From Hyphomicrobiales bacterium (GTDB taxonomy: Bacteria > Pseudomonadota > Alphaproteobacteria > Rhizobiales > NORP267), in assembly GCA_021775855.1 (NCBI GenBank), contig JAJFGZ010000034.1, positions 1 through 57,648 on the forward strand: a stretch of 57,648 bases of DNA, in the 5' to 3' direction. The notes below the pieces were generated by a model. That model searched no databases. It was not told the origin of the DNA and was given only the letters and a program-made list of their open reading frames with translations. The translations under genes and the position numbers were made by a program. Positions 31,655-41,332 of this stretch are shown here, in pieces. Position 1 is the stretch's first letter; every line of letters begins with the position of its first letter.

Positions 31655-34342
31655 CTACGCCATCTGCTGGAAGCGGGCCAAGGCTTCAGACAGTTTGTCT
31701 TTTGAGATAATCGCATCTTCCATCCGGCGGCGTTGCTCTTCGACAATTGCGGCAGGCGCTTTCGACGTGAAGTTCTCATTAGACAATTTGGCTTCAAATT
31801 TCGCGATTTCGCCTGTTATATTCTCGATTTCGCGCTGCAAACGCTCGCGCTCCGCCCCGAGATCCATCACATCTCCGAGGGGCAAGGCAATAATGCCATC
31901 ATCGGTGACGATTTGCGCCGATCCGGTCGGGATAGAAGTGCCAACCGAATATTCCGACAAGCGCGCGAGGCGGCGGATCAGGGTCTCGTACCTGTTTGCC
32001 CGTTTCGCCACGTCCGGCGACGCCTCGGCAAGGACAAACGGAACCTTGGTACCGGCAGGCACGTTCATTTCCGCGCGGACCGAGCGGATTTGGGTCACTG
32101 TGTCGATGATCCAGCCAATCTCGGCATCGGCATCCGGGTTTTCTAGGCCATTGTGAGACGGCCAAACCTGCGTCATCAGCAGATCATCTGAATCTTTTCT
32201 GTTATTGAGTTTTTGCCAGAGATCTTGCGTAATGAACGGCATGAATGGCTGGAGCAGGAGCAACGCCTGTTGCAACGCCCAGGCTGTTGTCATGCGCGTT
32301 TCCAATTTGGCTGCCGCGTCATCTCCACCAAATATGGGTTTCGCCAACTCGAGATGCCAGTCGCAGAATATGTGCCACACGAACTGGTAGAGGGCGCTGG
32401 CAGCCTCGTTATAGCGATGGCGCTCGATGCCTTCAGTGACCTGATGCTGGGCACGCTGGACCTCGCCCACGATCCAGCGATTGAGGGTTTCCTTGACGCT
32501 GGAGGGATCAAACGACGCGTCAAACCGACACGCGTTCATTTCTGCAAATCGGGCGGCGTTCCATAGTTTGGTGGTGAAATTCCGGTACCCCTCCACACGG
32601 CTCCGGGCGAGGCGAATGTCCCTGCCCTGCGCTGCCATGGCCGCCAGCGTGAAGCGCACCGCGTCGGCACCGAATTCATCGACCAGTTCAAGCGGGTCGA
32701 TCACATTGCCCTTGGACTTGGACATTTTTTGACCCTGCTCGTCACGAACAAGCGCATGGATATAAACCGTGTCGAACGGAATCTCCTTCATGAAATGGAG
32801 ACCCATCATCATCATCCGGGCGACCCAGAAGAAGATGATATCGAAACCGGTGACCAGCACGCTGGTCGGATAATAGCGTTCCAGCTCCGGGGTTTCGTCA
32901 GGCCAACCAAGGGTTGAGAATGGCCAGAGCGCGGAGGAGAACCAGGTGTCGAGCACGTCGGGGTCACGCGTCAACTCGCTGTCGTCACCGTAATGTATCT
33001 TTGCCGCAGCGCGAGCATCCTCCTCGGAATCGGCAACGAAAATCTCGCCGTCCGGTCCATACCAGGCCGGGATCTGGTGCCCCCACCAGAGCTGGCGGGA
33101 GATGCACCACGGTTGGATATTGCGCATCCATTCGAAATAGGTTTTGTCCCAGTTGGCGGGGACGAATTTGGTTTTGCCCATTTCGACCGCTTCAATCGCC
33201 GGTTTGGCGAGCGTTTCAGCGTCAACGTACCATTGATCCGTGAGCATCGGCTCGATCACTACGCCGGAGCGGTCGCCGAACGGCTGGGCAATGATTTTTT
33301 CTTCGACGCCACGATAGAATCCAAGTTCCTTAATCTCTTTCAGGATCAATTCGCGGGCATCATACCGGTCGAGACCCGCATAGTGATCGGGAACATTATT
33401 TTCCGGGGTGACAATCATCCGCGCCTGGCCGTCCATCAGGGGGATGAGATCGATGTTGTTGCGCCGCGCCACCTCGAAATCGTTGAAATCGTGGGCACCA
33501 GTAATTTTCACCGCGCCGGAGCCAAATTCCGGATCGGGATATTCATCGGTGATGATCGGGATATGGCGCTCGGCGACCGGCAGACGAACCATCTTGCCGA
33601 CCAGGTTCCTGTAACGCTCGTCCGACGGGTGGACTGCAACTGCGCCGTCGCCCAGCATGGTCTCAGGCCGGGTGGTGGCGATGACAATTTCCTCGATGCC
33701 GTCCACCGGTCCGTCGACCAGCGGATAAGCGAACTGCCACATATGGCCGTTGACTTCTTTCTGCTCGACCTCGAGGTCGGAAATTGCCGTCTGGAATACA
33801 GGGTCCCAATTGACAAGGCGCTTGTCCTTGTAAATCAGCCCTGCTCTATGGAGTTCGACGAATACTTTGCGGACAGCGACCGACAATCCCTCGTCCATGG
33901 TGAAGCGTTCGCGGTCCCAGTCGCACGACGCGCCAAGGCGTTTTAACTGGTTGATGATCGTTCCGCCGGACTCTTCTTTCCATTTCCAAACCCGCTCGAT
34001 AAACGCATCGCGACCCATATCGCGGCGACCGGGATGGTTCCGTTCGGCCATCTGCCGCTCGACCACCATCTGTGTGGCGATGCCCGCGTGATCCATGCCC
34101 GGTTGCCACAACACGTCGCGCCCGCGCATGCGCTCGAACCGTACCAGGATATCCTGGATCGTGTTGTTCAGGGCGTGACCCATATGTAGGCTGCCCGTGA
34201 CATTGGGCGGTGGGATGACGATGCAATAGGGTTTGCCGTCTCCAGAATCATTGGATACGCCGGCCGCAAATGCGCGGGTTTTTTCCCACATCTCGTAGAT
34301 GCGGGGTTCGGCCTGTTCGGGCTGAAAGTGTTTTTCAAGCAT
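31655..34342 (-). CDS. valS: Valyl-tRNA synthetase
   Basis: 895 residues. The class I HIGH motif is NVTGSLHMGHALNN and the KMSKS motif GQKMSKSKGNVIDP. The editing domain lies between (TTRPETMLGDGAVAVHP). A C-terminal coiled coil (DLGAERERLQREIENITGEI) is typical of ValRS. Charges tRNA-Val and hydrolyses misactivated threonine. Downstream of the PopZ-like gene on the same strand, an order conserved in alphaproteobacteria. Confidence 0.97.
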   Translation of the reverse strand: MLEKHFQPEQAEPRIYEMWEKTRAFAAGVSNDSGDGKPYCIVIPPPNVTGSLHMGHALNNTIQDILVRFERMRGRDVLWQPGMDHAGIATQMVVERQMAERNHPGRRDMGRDAFIERVWKWKEESGGTIINQLKRLGASCDWDRERFTMDEGLSVAVRKVFVELHRAGLIYKDKRLVNWDPVFQTAISDLEVEQKEVNGHMWQFAYPLVDGPVDGIEEIVIATTRPETMLGDGAVAVHPSDERYRNLVGKMVRLPVAERHIPIITDEYPDPEFGSGAVKITGAHDFNDFEVARRNNIDLIPLMDGQARMIVTPENNVPDHYAGLDRYDARELILKEIKELGFYRGVEEKIIAQPFGDRSGVVIEPMLTDQWYVDAETLAKPAIEAVEMGKTKFVPANWDKTYFEWMRNIQPWCISRQLWWGHQIPAWYGPDGEIFVADSEEDARAAAKIHYGDDSELTRDPDVLDTWFSSALWPFSTLGWPDETPELERYYPTSVLVTGFDIIFFWVARMMMMGLHFMKEIPFDTVYIHALVRDEQGQKMSKSKGNVIDPLELVDEFGADAVRFTLAAMAAQGRDIRLARSRVEGYRNFTTKLWNAARFAEMNACRFDASFDPSSVKETLNRWIVGEVQRAQHQVTEGIERHRYNEAASALYQFVWHIFCDWHLELAKPIFGGDDAAAKLETRMTTAWALQQALLLLQPFMPFITQDLWQKLNNRKDSDDLLMTQVWPSHNGLENPDADAEIGWIIDTVTQIRSVRAEMNVPAGTKVPFVLAEASPDVAKRANRYETLIRRLARLSEYSVGTSIPTGSAQIVTDDGIIALPLGDVMDLGAERERLQREIENITGEIAKFEAKLSNENFTSKAPAAIVEEQRRRMEDAIISKDKLSEALARFQQMA

Positions 34343-34463
34343 GGATTTCGCTGAACCGGATTGTCGTCGACATGCTGTAAAGCCCGGTATCAGGGCTCAA
34401 GTCAATAGGATACCGGCTTTCCCGGGCGCGTTCTCCGGATCAGCAAATTATCACCCGAATTGT

Positions 34464-35258
34464 TTAACGGCGGCCGCGGGATACCCGCTCAATCTCATCG
34501 CGTACCATACGATCCACGAGCGGGGCGAGATTGGCGTCCAGCCAGTCCTTGAGCATGGGCTTCAACATTTCGCGCACAAGGCCGTCGAGGGTTTTTTCCT
34601 CGTTGGCAAGCACGAGATTTTCAAGCGATCCAAATGCGCCCGCGATACTGCTGCCCTGATCTTGTGCCAGTAATTCCTTTTCAGGGGAATCCCCCGCCTC
34701 AGCGGAAATTTCTGCCGGGGCTAGCTCCGACGCCTCGCCAGGATCGGAAAACCCGATATCGCCATCAGCTTCGACAATTCCCGGTGTTTCAGCGGCAAAT
34801 TCGGTTCCGGGATCAGCCTGCGCCATCTCCATATCGGCGGCAGATTCGGTCGCCCCGGCATCCAGTTCCAATTCTTCGCCCAGTTCCAGAACATCGTCGT
34901 CCTCTGCCGCTTCTTCTGGCTCAGGCTCAGGTTCTGGCTCAGGTTCAGGCTCCATTGCGGGCGCTTCTTCCTCAGCCAAGGCTGCGGGCGCTTCCGCCTG
35001 TTCAGATATTTCTTCGGGTACCTGGATTTCCGCAGGATCTTCGATCACTGCCGGTTCTTCGATTTCGACCGGTTCGGCTTCGGCCATTGGCGCGGGTTCT
35101 TCAACCATCACGGCAGCAGCCTCATCCGGCGCGGCAGTTTCAGCCTCCGCGCCCGCCTGCTGCTCGCCTTCACCAGAATCGTCATCAGAAATGATCTTGC
35201 GAATCGACGCCAGAATCTCTTCCATGCTCGGTTCTTGGACCGGTTCGGTATTGCTCAT
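34464..35258 (-). CDS. popZ: PopZ-like polar organising protein (DUF2497)
   Basis: 264 residues from ATG 35258 (AGGG ribosome site 8 nt upstream; a TTG precedes it). The PopZ layout is complete: a short conserved N-terminal helix (PSMEEILASIRKIISDDD), a long acidic Glu/Pro/Ala-rich disordered centre of about 160 residues with a repeated EPEPEPEPE run, and a conserved C-terminal oligomerisation region (MLKPMLKDWLDANLAPLVDR). In Caulobacter PopZ forms a polar condensate that anchors ParB and signalling proteins. The tolC-popZ-valS context supports it. Symbol given by family. Confidence 0.88.
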   Translation of the reverse strand: MSNTEPVQEPSMEEILASIRKIISDDDSGEGEQQAGAEAETAAPDEAAAVMVEEPAPMAEAEPVEIEEPAVIEDPAEIQVPEEISEQAEAPAALAEEEAPAMEPEPEPEPEPEPEEAAEDDDVLELGEELELDAGATESAADMEMAQADPGTEFAAETPGIVEADGDIGFSDPGEASELAPAEISAEAGDSPEKELLAQDQGSSIAGAFGSLENLVLANEEKTLDGLVREMLKPMLKDWLDANLAPLVDRMVRDEIERVSRGRR

Positions 35259-35420
35259 CAAGTAACCCTTTGCAAATCCACCGCTTTTTGCAACGAACTG
35301 ACTTTTTCCGCTTGGTTAATTCCCAAGCAGAGAATCAGTCCCCCAGTACGGGATTAGCTTAACATAAACTGTAGGTGCAAGCCCCACCCTTCACTCTCAT
35401 GCACAGTTTTATATTCGCAG

Positions 35421-36848
35421 TCAGTCGACTTCCGGAATGCCAATCCCGAACAGTCGGTTTCTAACCGCGCTATAGTTGAGATTGGGATTGTATTCCACGA
35501 CCTGGAGGTCAAGGCGTCGGCTGTTCAACCGGCCAATCGCAGACAACAGAGCGTAGGACGCAACGATGCGATCGCGTTGGGTGGTGACCAGCGTTACCCG
35601 TGAGTCGAGAAGTTCCTGCTCGGCATCGAGTACGTCGAGGACCGTCCGCTGACCCACATTGGCTTCCGCGCGCACACCGTTAAGGGCGACCTGGTTGGCC
35701 CGAACCTGGGCCTGGTCTGACTGGAGCTGGGCTTTGATAGATTGCAATTGATACCAGGCCGATGCAACGGCTGCACGAACCTGCAGCCGCGCCTGATCTA
35801 CTTCGAGCTGACGTTGGCGCAATGTCTGAGTCGCTTGCCTGATGCGTGAACTCGTTTCGCCACGTTGATAAATGGGCACGGTCACGCGTCCGGTGATAGA
35901 CGCGGTTTCGCTCCGCTGGGTCGTCAGGCTGCTATCGTAGCGGTCCGAATAGGTCGCTTCCAGATCTACCCTTGGCAGGAGATCGCCGCGTCGAGCATTG
36001 ACTTGATGGCTGGCTGCTTCCGAGGCATAGGCTGCTGCCAGGATTGCCGGGTGTTCGGTTTCAGCGATCGCATCTGCACTTTGTAAATTTCCAGGCAGCC
36101 TGTTTTCGATAGACGCAGGTTGCGCGACGCTGTTTGGTGGATGGCCGATCACTTGTTCGTAAATGGCTCTGCTGGTCGCCAAATTGGCGTTAGCAAGACT
36201 GAGCCCTGATTCCGCCAACGCCACACGCGCCTCGCCCTGGGCAACGTCTGTCCGGGTAACTTCGCCAACCGAGAACCGGTCGTTGGTCGCGCGGAGCTGT
36301 TCCTTGAGAACCCGCACATTGCTCCGCCGCAGCTGGATAACCGCCATATCGCGGACGACATTCATATACGCTTCGGCAGCATCAAACAGGGTATTCTGCT
36401 CGGTATTCTTGAGAGCTTCTACGCCCGCTTTGACCAGGGCTTCGGCCTGGCGAATATTGTTCAAAACCGTGAATCCAGCGAAAAGCGGTTGGGACAGGGT
36501 TATTGAAAACCCTCGCGGGCGGAGGGAAAATTGGGTCCTTGTTGGTCCAGCCGCAGCCAGGGCACGGATATCGGAATCCTGATAGGCGAGATCAGCGCTG
36601 CCTGAAAGCGTTGGCCGGCGGCCCGCCAATGCCTGTGGCACGCCTTCGTCGATTGCCCGCAGGTTGGCCCGTTCCGCTGCCAGTGTCGGGTTATTTTCGT
36701 AGGCCGAGGCGAGCGCTGAATTCATGCCCTCCGCCCGCGCGCCTGTGGATAAGGTCGCTAAAAAAAAGTACAAAAAAGCACTTACCGTAACGGCGGTAAT
36801 CCACCGAGCGGACGGAAGAGACGCGTCTACATACCGACTAAAAACCAT
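35421..36848 (-). CDS. tolC: TolC-family outer-membrane efflux protein
   Basis: 475 residues from ATG 36848. The open frame reaches 36911, but this start gives a good signal peptide ending near TGARAEG. The TolC repeats begin LASAYENNPTLAAERANLRA and recur in LTTQRSETASITGRVTVPIYQRGE. A second repeat carries GQRTVLDVLDAEQELLDSR, a family signature. Forms the trimeric outer-membrane channel for type I secretion and RND efflux. No pump gene is adjacent. The pcm2-tolC-popZ-valS order is a known alphaproteobacterial linkage. Confidence 0.93.
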   Translation of the reverse strand: MVFSRYVDASLPSARWITAVTVSAFLYFFLATLSTGARAEGMNSALASAYENNPTLAAERANLRAIDEGVPQALAGRRPTLSGSADLAYQDSDIRALAAAGPTRTQFSLRPRGFSITLSQPLFAGFTVLNNIRQAEALVKAGVEALKNTEQNTLFDAAEAYMNVVRDMAVIQLRRSNVRVLKEQLRATNDRFSVGEVTRTDVAQGEARVALAESGLSLANANLATSRAIYEQVIGHPPNSVAQPASIENRLPGNLQSADAIAETEHPAILAAAYASEAASHQVNARRGDLLPRVDLEATYSDRYDSSLTTQRSETASITGRVTVPIYQRGETSSRIRQATQTLRQRQLEVDQARLQVRAAVASAWYQLQSIKAQLQSDQAQVRANQVALNGVRAEANVGQRTVLDVLDAEQELLDSRVTLVTTQRDRIVASYALLSAIGRLNSRRLDLQVVEYNPNLNYSAVRNRLFGIGIPEVD

Positions 36849-37038
36849 CAATAAACTCTGATCAAACCTGAAACCGCCACCAAACCCGTGATCCCACGCA
36901 ATCCGCAACATTCAAAATAAGTACCAAACCTAAATACGCAAGAGCATTTACAAGACACTAGCGTTCCCGCCGACGAGTTACAATCGGATAGCAGCTTGTT
37001 TGGCTTTCACTCTTTATTGCAATCGAAAATCCGACTGC

Positions 37039-37707
37039 TCAAAATTGAAATTCTGGAATTTTTTCGAACCCCGCGAGTGGCGGAATTCGCGCGTCAAAAG
37101 CTTCCCTGCGATCGACAAGGTCTCCCGATTTCTCGAATAGACAGGCTGCGCTGCGTCCGCCACTTCGAACAACCGTCACCAGACGACCACCGTCGGCCAA
37201 CTGCTCGAACAGAGCGGCCGGAACCTCTGCAACGCTGCCATTCAGCACAATGACGTTGTAGGGCCCCTCTTTCACAACACCACGGGTCAAATCGCCTTCG
37301 ATAACCGCGATATTCCCAATTTCAAGATCCGATAGTGCCACGTTGGCGGCGCTTGCCAGCTCGGAATTGGATTCCAGCGCGATCACCGAATCCGCAAGTT
37401 GGGCCAGCACGGCGGCGGAATATCCGTAGCCGCATCCAATATCAAGCACGAGGTCATGATCCCCGACACGCGCTAACTGGACCAGCTTTGCAAAAACCAT
37501 CGCATGGACTAGGTGGCGGCCATCCTCTGCACCATCGGAAGTCAGTGGGATGCTCTCGTCCAAATACGCCATATGGCGCCACATCTGGGGCACAAACTTC
37601 TCGCGCGGCAACTGACCCATGGCGCGGATAATGCGTGCGTCGGTGACGTCGTTTGGCCGGACCTGGGATTCGACCATGTTGAGGCGGGCCTTGGAAAAAT
37701 TATCCAT
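37039..37707 (-). CDS. Second protein-L-isoaspartate O-methyltransferase-like protein
   Basis: 222 residues from ATG 37707. Family features are NMVESQVRPNDVTDARII, LPREKFVP and the SAM motif LDIGCGYGYSAAVLAQLA, with YNVIVLNGSVAEVP at motif II. This PCMT-like branch, encoded just upstream of tolC in alphaproteobacteria, has an MVxxQVRPNDVTD start and lacks the CGQTISQP site motif of true Pcm (present in the gene at 13746). It may therefore methylate another substrate. The window thus has two diverged PCMT-family genes. Confidence 0.88.
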   Translation of the reverse strand: MDNFSKARLNMVESQVRPNDVTDARIIRAMGQLPREKFVPQMWRHMAYLDESIPLTSDGAEDGRHLVHAMVFAKLVQLARVGDHDLVLDIGCGYGYSAAVLAQLADSVIALESNSELASAANVALSDLEIGNIAVIEGDLTRGVVKEGPYNVIVLNGSVAEVPAALFEQLADGGRLVTVVRSGGRSAACLFEKSGDLVDRREAFDARIPPLAGFEKIPEFQF

Positions 37708-37878
37708 GATTTTGCCGCGTTGCCTTTTCCTTGAATACATAATCCAGTTCGAGGAATACCCATCAAAATTCAAAAGGCAAGTCTGATATACCCGTTGCGC
37801 ACATTCTTCGGGATTTCCGGTAACGCAAATATCAGACGCCGCTTGACCTCAAATACCGTTGGTTTATATGCGATGTGG

Positions 37879-37952
37879 GGCCACGTGGCGGAGTGGTTAC
37901 GCAGCGGACTGCAAATCCGTGTACGCCGGTTCGATTCCGGCCGTGGCCTCCA
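37879..37952 (+). tRNA. tRNA-Cys (anticodon GCA)
   Basis: 74 nt including encoded CCA (37950-37952). The acceptor stem GGCCACG pairs fully with CGTGGCC. The anticodon loop reads CTGCAAA with anticodon GCA. The T arm GGTTCGATTCC is standard, and the discriminator base is T, as expected for tRNA-Cys. Confidence 0.95.
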
Positions 37953-38080
37953 ATTCGTCCAAAACCAACCCCCGATGTTTTGCTATTTGCCCGTCGCGTA
38001 ATATTGTTTGCGGGGCGTGTTGACCACGATTGGCAGGTTCGCTCCTGCAAGAAATATTTTCAAACCTTTGAGGCATAGCA

Positions 38081-38707
38081 ATGAAGCTATTCTACGCACC
38101 GCAATCCCCCTTCGCGCGAAAGGTGCGCGTCGTCTCCATCGAAATTGGCGTCGAAGAACAAATCGAGTTGGTTTTTATCAAGGTCCTTCCGGGAACGCCG
38201 AACACCACGTTCCAAAATACCCACAATCCGCTTCGCAAAATTCCGGCCCTGGAGACGAGCGGCGGGTCAACGATTTATGATTCCACGGTGATCTGCGAAT
38301 ATTTGGATAGTCTGTCTGGTGTAACTAAAATGATTCCAGCGGACGGACCTGAACGGTGGCGCACCCTAACAAATCACGCTCTGGCTCAGGGGATGTGCGA
38401 ATCAGCAGTCCTTATTCGGTACGAGACATGGCTGAGACCGGAGCCGCTTCGTTGGGCAAACTGGACCAACGACCAATGGGACAGGATCAACACCGGCCTA
38501 GAATGGTTCGAGCGAAATGACGAGGCTGTTGGGGGTCAGATTGACCTAGCTCAAATCACGTTGGGCTGTCTACTCGGCTATATGGACTTTCGCTGGCCTG
38601 ACAATGGATGGCGCGAACGGTATCCGAATATCTCAGATTGGTACGAAATCCTGATGAGGCGACCATCATTTTCCAGAACCATTCCACAGGATCCATCGCC
38701 GGCCTAG
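38081..38707 (+). CDS. Glutathione S-transferase family protein
   Basis: 208 residues. The N-terminal thioredoxin-like domain reads LFYAPQSPFARKVRVV, with the catalytic Ser position at SPFARK and the cis-Pro at KIPAL; DSTVICEYLD is the glutathione-binding Glu/Ser-type motif. The C-terminal helical domain ends in RYPNISDWYEILMRRPSF. Likely conjugates glutathione to electrophiles or acts as an isomerase; the substrate is unknown. Downstream of tRNA-Cys, and followed by a remnant of a 3-hydroxyacyl-CoA dehydrogenase gene on the opposite strand. Confidence 0.92.
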   Translation: MKLFYAPQSPFARKVRVVSIEIGVEEQIELVFIKVLPGTPNTTFQNTHNPLRKIPALETSGGSTIYDSTVICEYLDSLSGVTKMIPADGPERWRTLTNHALAQGMCESAVLIRYETWLRPEPLRWANWTNDQWDRINTGLEWFERNDEAVGGQIDLAQITLGCLLGYMDFRWPDNGWRERYPNISDWYEILMRRPSFSRTIPQDPSPA

Positions 38708-38716
38708 GGCGCGTTA

Positions 38717-38810
38717 TTATGCCATTGCAGACGGGGTTTGCATCGGCAAAACCAGAATCGCTTGGCGTTTCAGCCAGAGGCTCGGACAATTCCGGCCGTG
38801 ACCACCAATT
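38717..38810 (-). pseudogene. 3' remnant of a 3-hydroxyacyl-CoA dehydrogenase gene
   Basis: On the minus strand this stretch reads GGHGRNCPSLWLKRQAILVL then PMQT and, after six more residues, a stop. It matches the C-terminus RYRPSLWLKRRAMLGLPMYT of the intact gene at 39730-41250. At DNA level 41 of 47 positions agree (38741-38787 against 39754-39800). No open frame continues upstream. It is probably the tail of a deleted paralogue. The rest of the 316-nt gap between the GST and the next gene shows nothing else. Confidence 0.75.
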
Positions 38811-39023
38811 TTTTCGTGTTTTGGCGACTTATTTTTCGATTCTTGCATACTCTGCCACGTCTCTCGAAGAGCCAGTCACAGTGATTTTGAATTGTTGGAG
38901 AACGTCGTCGTTTTGATCTCCTCCAGAATAATGCCCTCAATTTACCGGTTCAGGGACAGCACCAAATTGCCGTTCCCTGTGCTTCGTGTCACAATATTCA
39001 GACGCACAAAGGGGGATCGGCAA

Positions 39024-39602
39024 ATGTTCCATCGGGGTAACAGGGAACTTCAGCGCCAATTTGGTTCCACCACATTGGCCGACCGCTTGGTCGAGAAGAA
39101 CAATCGAGCTTGCTTTACCGAAAGCGATAAAAACTTTGTCGAACAATTGTCGTTTTTCTTCCTGGCCACCTCGTCACCTGACGGGAAACCTGATTGCTCT
39201 TTCAAAGGTGGACACCTGGGGTTCATTCGCGTGCCGGAACCCGATTGCCTGATGTTTCCGGACTATGACGGGAACGGCATGTTCAAAAGTCTTGGCAATA
39301 TACGCGCGAACCCTAACGTTGGACTCTTGTTCATCGAGATGGGCAATAGTCCGAAAAGGTTGCGCGTGAATGGGACAGCCAGTGTCGAACTGGAGAGCCC
39401 ACTTCTCAGTGAATTCGAGGGCGCGCAGGCAATTATCCAAGTGACGCCAACACACATTTTTCCAAATTGCCCACGATATATACCAGACTTGGAAAACGGC
39501 AAAAATTCGAAATATCTACCCGACGACAATTCGATTCCGATTGAACCGGCCTGGAAGGACAACGAGTTTTTCAAGCATGTGATACCGGAACGAAAAAGGT
39601 AG
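39024..39602 (+). CDS. Pyridoxamine 5'-phosphate oxidase-fold (flavin-binding split-barrel) protein
   Basis: 192 residues from ATG 39024 with a GGGGGAT ribosome site; the open frame extends to 38892 but that part is not family-like. PNPOx-like features are FFFLATSSPDGKPDCSFKG, MFPDYDGNGMFKSLGNIRAN and VGLLFIE, ending in a TPTHIFPNCPRYIP segment. Members bind FMN or F420 and reduce small molecules or act as general oxidoreductases. Substrate unknown. Not part of vitamin B6 synthesis by context. Convergent with the 3-hydroxyacyl-CoA dehydrogenase gene. Confidence 0.85.
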   Translation: MFHRGNRELQRQFGSTTLADRLVEKNNRACFTESDKNFVEQLSFFFLATSSPDGKPDCSFKGGHLGFIRVPEPDCLMFPDYDGNGMFKSLGNIRANPNVGLLFIEMGNSPKRLRVNGTASVELESPLLSEFEGAQAIIQVTPTHIFPNCPRYIPDLENGKNSKYLPDDNSIPIEPAWKDNEFFKHVIPERKR

Positions 39603-39729
39603 ATTTTCGGATTTGGAATAGCCGTAGATGGGAATTATGGATGATGAGAGCCAAATCGGTTGTTGGCATTTAAAGCCTCATCACTGGTTTTGAATCACAC
39701 AACCAGACCATGCAGCCAGAGATGAAAAA

Positions 39730-41250
39730 TCAAGTGTTCCCTGCACTGGTGTACATCGGCAAACCCAGCATCGCACGGCGCTTTAGCCAGAGGCTCGGAC
39801 GATAGCGGTCTTCGCCTGTTATCTGCTGGATATTCGTTAGTATTGTCAGTGCGGTGTCAGCACCCATGCTTTCGGCGAGTTCCAGGGGACCTAACGGGTA
39901 TCCAAGACCGAGTTTCATCGCGAGGTCGATTTCGGCTGGCGCGGCCAGACCGATTTGCGCCATCTCGCACCCCAGATTGGCCACCATTGCGCACATCCGT
40001 TGTGCAACGAATCCTGGAGAGTCTGCAATCGCTGTCACCTTGCGGCCCGACGCCGACAATGCGCCGGCAAATGACGCCAATACCGTATGGTCCGCGCCGG
40101 GGGACTGCATCAACGTCACCCGCTCGCGGGCAAACAGCATGTCGACACCCACCAGGCGGCGAAAATCCACACCGGTGCGATGGGCATAGGTGGAACAATC
40201 TTCACCGGTCAAAGCCACCAGGATAGGGCAATCACCGTTGTCGACAGCCAAGATTTCCGGTCCAAGTTCCTCAACGAGATTTTTTAGTGAGGAGTCGGAT
40301 TCCGGTAAAAAGACCCGCTTTGCCGGATCGATATCTGACACAAAATCGCCGCTTGCGGTATCCGTCCGCTTGCCCTTGTCGTCATAGCGGAAATTCCCGG
40401 CCCCCGTTTTTCGCCCAAGATTTCCGGCGGCCAACAAGGCGCGGTGGGGAAACGAGGTTTTCAACCTGGGATCGTGATCATACCCTTCGTAAATAATCTG
40501 CGTAACGGGGTAATTCACGTCGACGCCAGTCAGGTCCATTAATTCACAAGGGCCCATGCGGAAGCCACAACAGTCCCGCATAATTGCGTCGATCCCGGCC
40601 GGGCTTGCAACATTCTCGTGCAATAGACGCATACCTTCGGTTGTGTATGCGCGGCCGCCATGGTTGACCAGAAATCCGGGTGCATCTTTGGCAACGACCG
40701 GTGTCCGCCCCAGCCGCTTGCCGAGTTTGCAGAGCGCATCGACTGTTTCGGCGCCGGTCTCCGGCCCCCGGATTACTTCAACCAATCTCATCAACGGGAC
40801 CGGATTGAAAAAGTGCAAACCGGCAATCCTGGCCCTGTTCCTGCAAGTCCGTGCGATCGAGGCGATCAGGATGGACGACGTATTGCTCGCCAACAAACAA
40901 TCTTCAGAGACAATTTCTTCAAGTTTGGCGAACAGCGATTGTTTGACCTCAAGATCTTCGAAAATCGCTTCGACAACGGCGTCGCATTTGGCGAAATCAC
41001 CAAGGCCATTTGCTGCGACAAGATTATCCTTTGCTGCGATCAGCTCCGAGTCGCTGAATTTGCCTTTTTCCACCAGCCTGTCGAGACGCGCGAATACGGC
41101 TTCGCGCCCGGCTTCCGCCCCACCGTCGCGGGCGTCGTGGAGAATGACTGTCACGCCGCCCTGGAGCGCGACCTGGACGATCCCCTGCCCCATGGAACCA
41201 GCGCCGACAACGCCAAGGCAATAATCCGTATCCCCTGGGTTTTTGACCAT
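39730..41250 (-). CDS. 3-hydroxyacyl-CoA dehydrogenase, two-domain (PaaH/PaaC-like)
   Basis: 506 residues from ATG 41250, with AGGGA upstream. The N-terminal NAD fold is VVGAGSMGQGIVQVAL. GLHFFNPVPLMRLVEV contains the catalytic His, and KDAPGFLVNHGGR starts the first C-terminal helical domain. A second such domain follows: SPGFVAQRMCAMV and LGLGYPLGPLELAE. This doubled layout fits 3-hydroxyadipyl-CoA dehydrogenase of phenylacetate degradation or 3-hydroxybutyryl-CoA dehydrogenase. No other paa gene is near. A 3' fragment of a paralogue is found 1 kb downstream. Confidence 0.93.
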   Translation of the reverse strand: MVKNPGDTDYCLGVVGAGSMGQGIVQVALQGGVTVILHDARDGGAEAGREAVFARLDRLVEKGKFSDSELIAAKDNLVAANGLGDFAKCDAVVEAIFEDLEVKQSLFAKLEEIVSEDCLLASNTSSILIASIARTCRNRARIAGLHFFNPVPLMRLVEVIRGPETGAETVDALCKLGKRLGRTPVVAKDAPGFLVNHGGRAYTTEGMRLLHENVASPAGIDAIMRDCCGFRMGPCELMDLTGVDVNYPVTQIIYEGYDHDPRLKTSFPHRALLAAGNLGRKTGAGNFRYDDKGKRTDTASGDFVSDIDPAKRVFLPESDSSLKNLVEELGPEILAVDNGDCPILVALTGEDCSTYAHRTGVDFRRLVGVDMLFARERVTLMQSPGADHTVLASFAGALSASGRKVTAIADSPGFVAQRMCAMVANLGCEMAQIGLAAPAEIDLAMKLGLGYPLGPLELAESMGADTALTILTNIQQITGEDRYRPSLWLKRRAMLGLPMYTSAGNT

Positions 41251-41332
41251 GTGACGCGTCCCTGTTCTGGTTGGTGTCACGATATGGCTCATTGGCCACC
41301 AGTCTGACAAGTATCGGTTGGTAGTTTGGTGC

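Noticed and set aside
32993-33946. Long rightward open frame of 317 codons
   Set aside because: It lies wholly antisense to valS, which has all class I motifs; a shadow of GC-rich codons.
34634-35194. Pro/Arg-rich rightward open frame
   Set aside because: It mirrors the Glu/Pro repeats of the PopZ-like gene on the other strand.
35229-35244. GTTC...GTTC pair resembling an SOS box
   Set aside because: The spacing is 8, not 7, and it lies inside the PopZ-like coding region.
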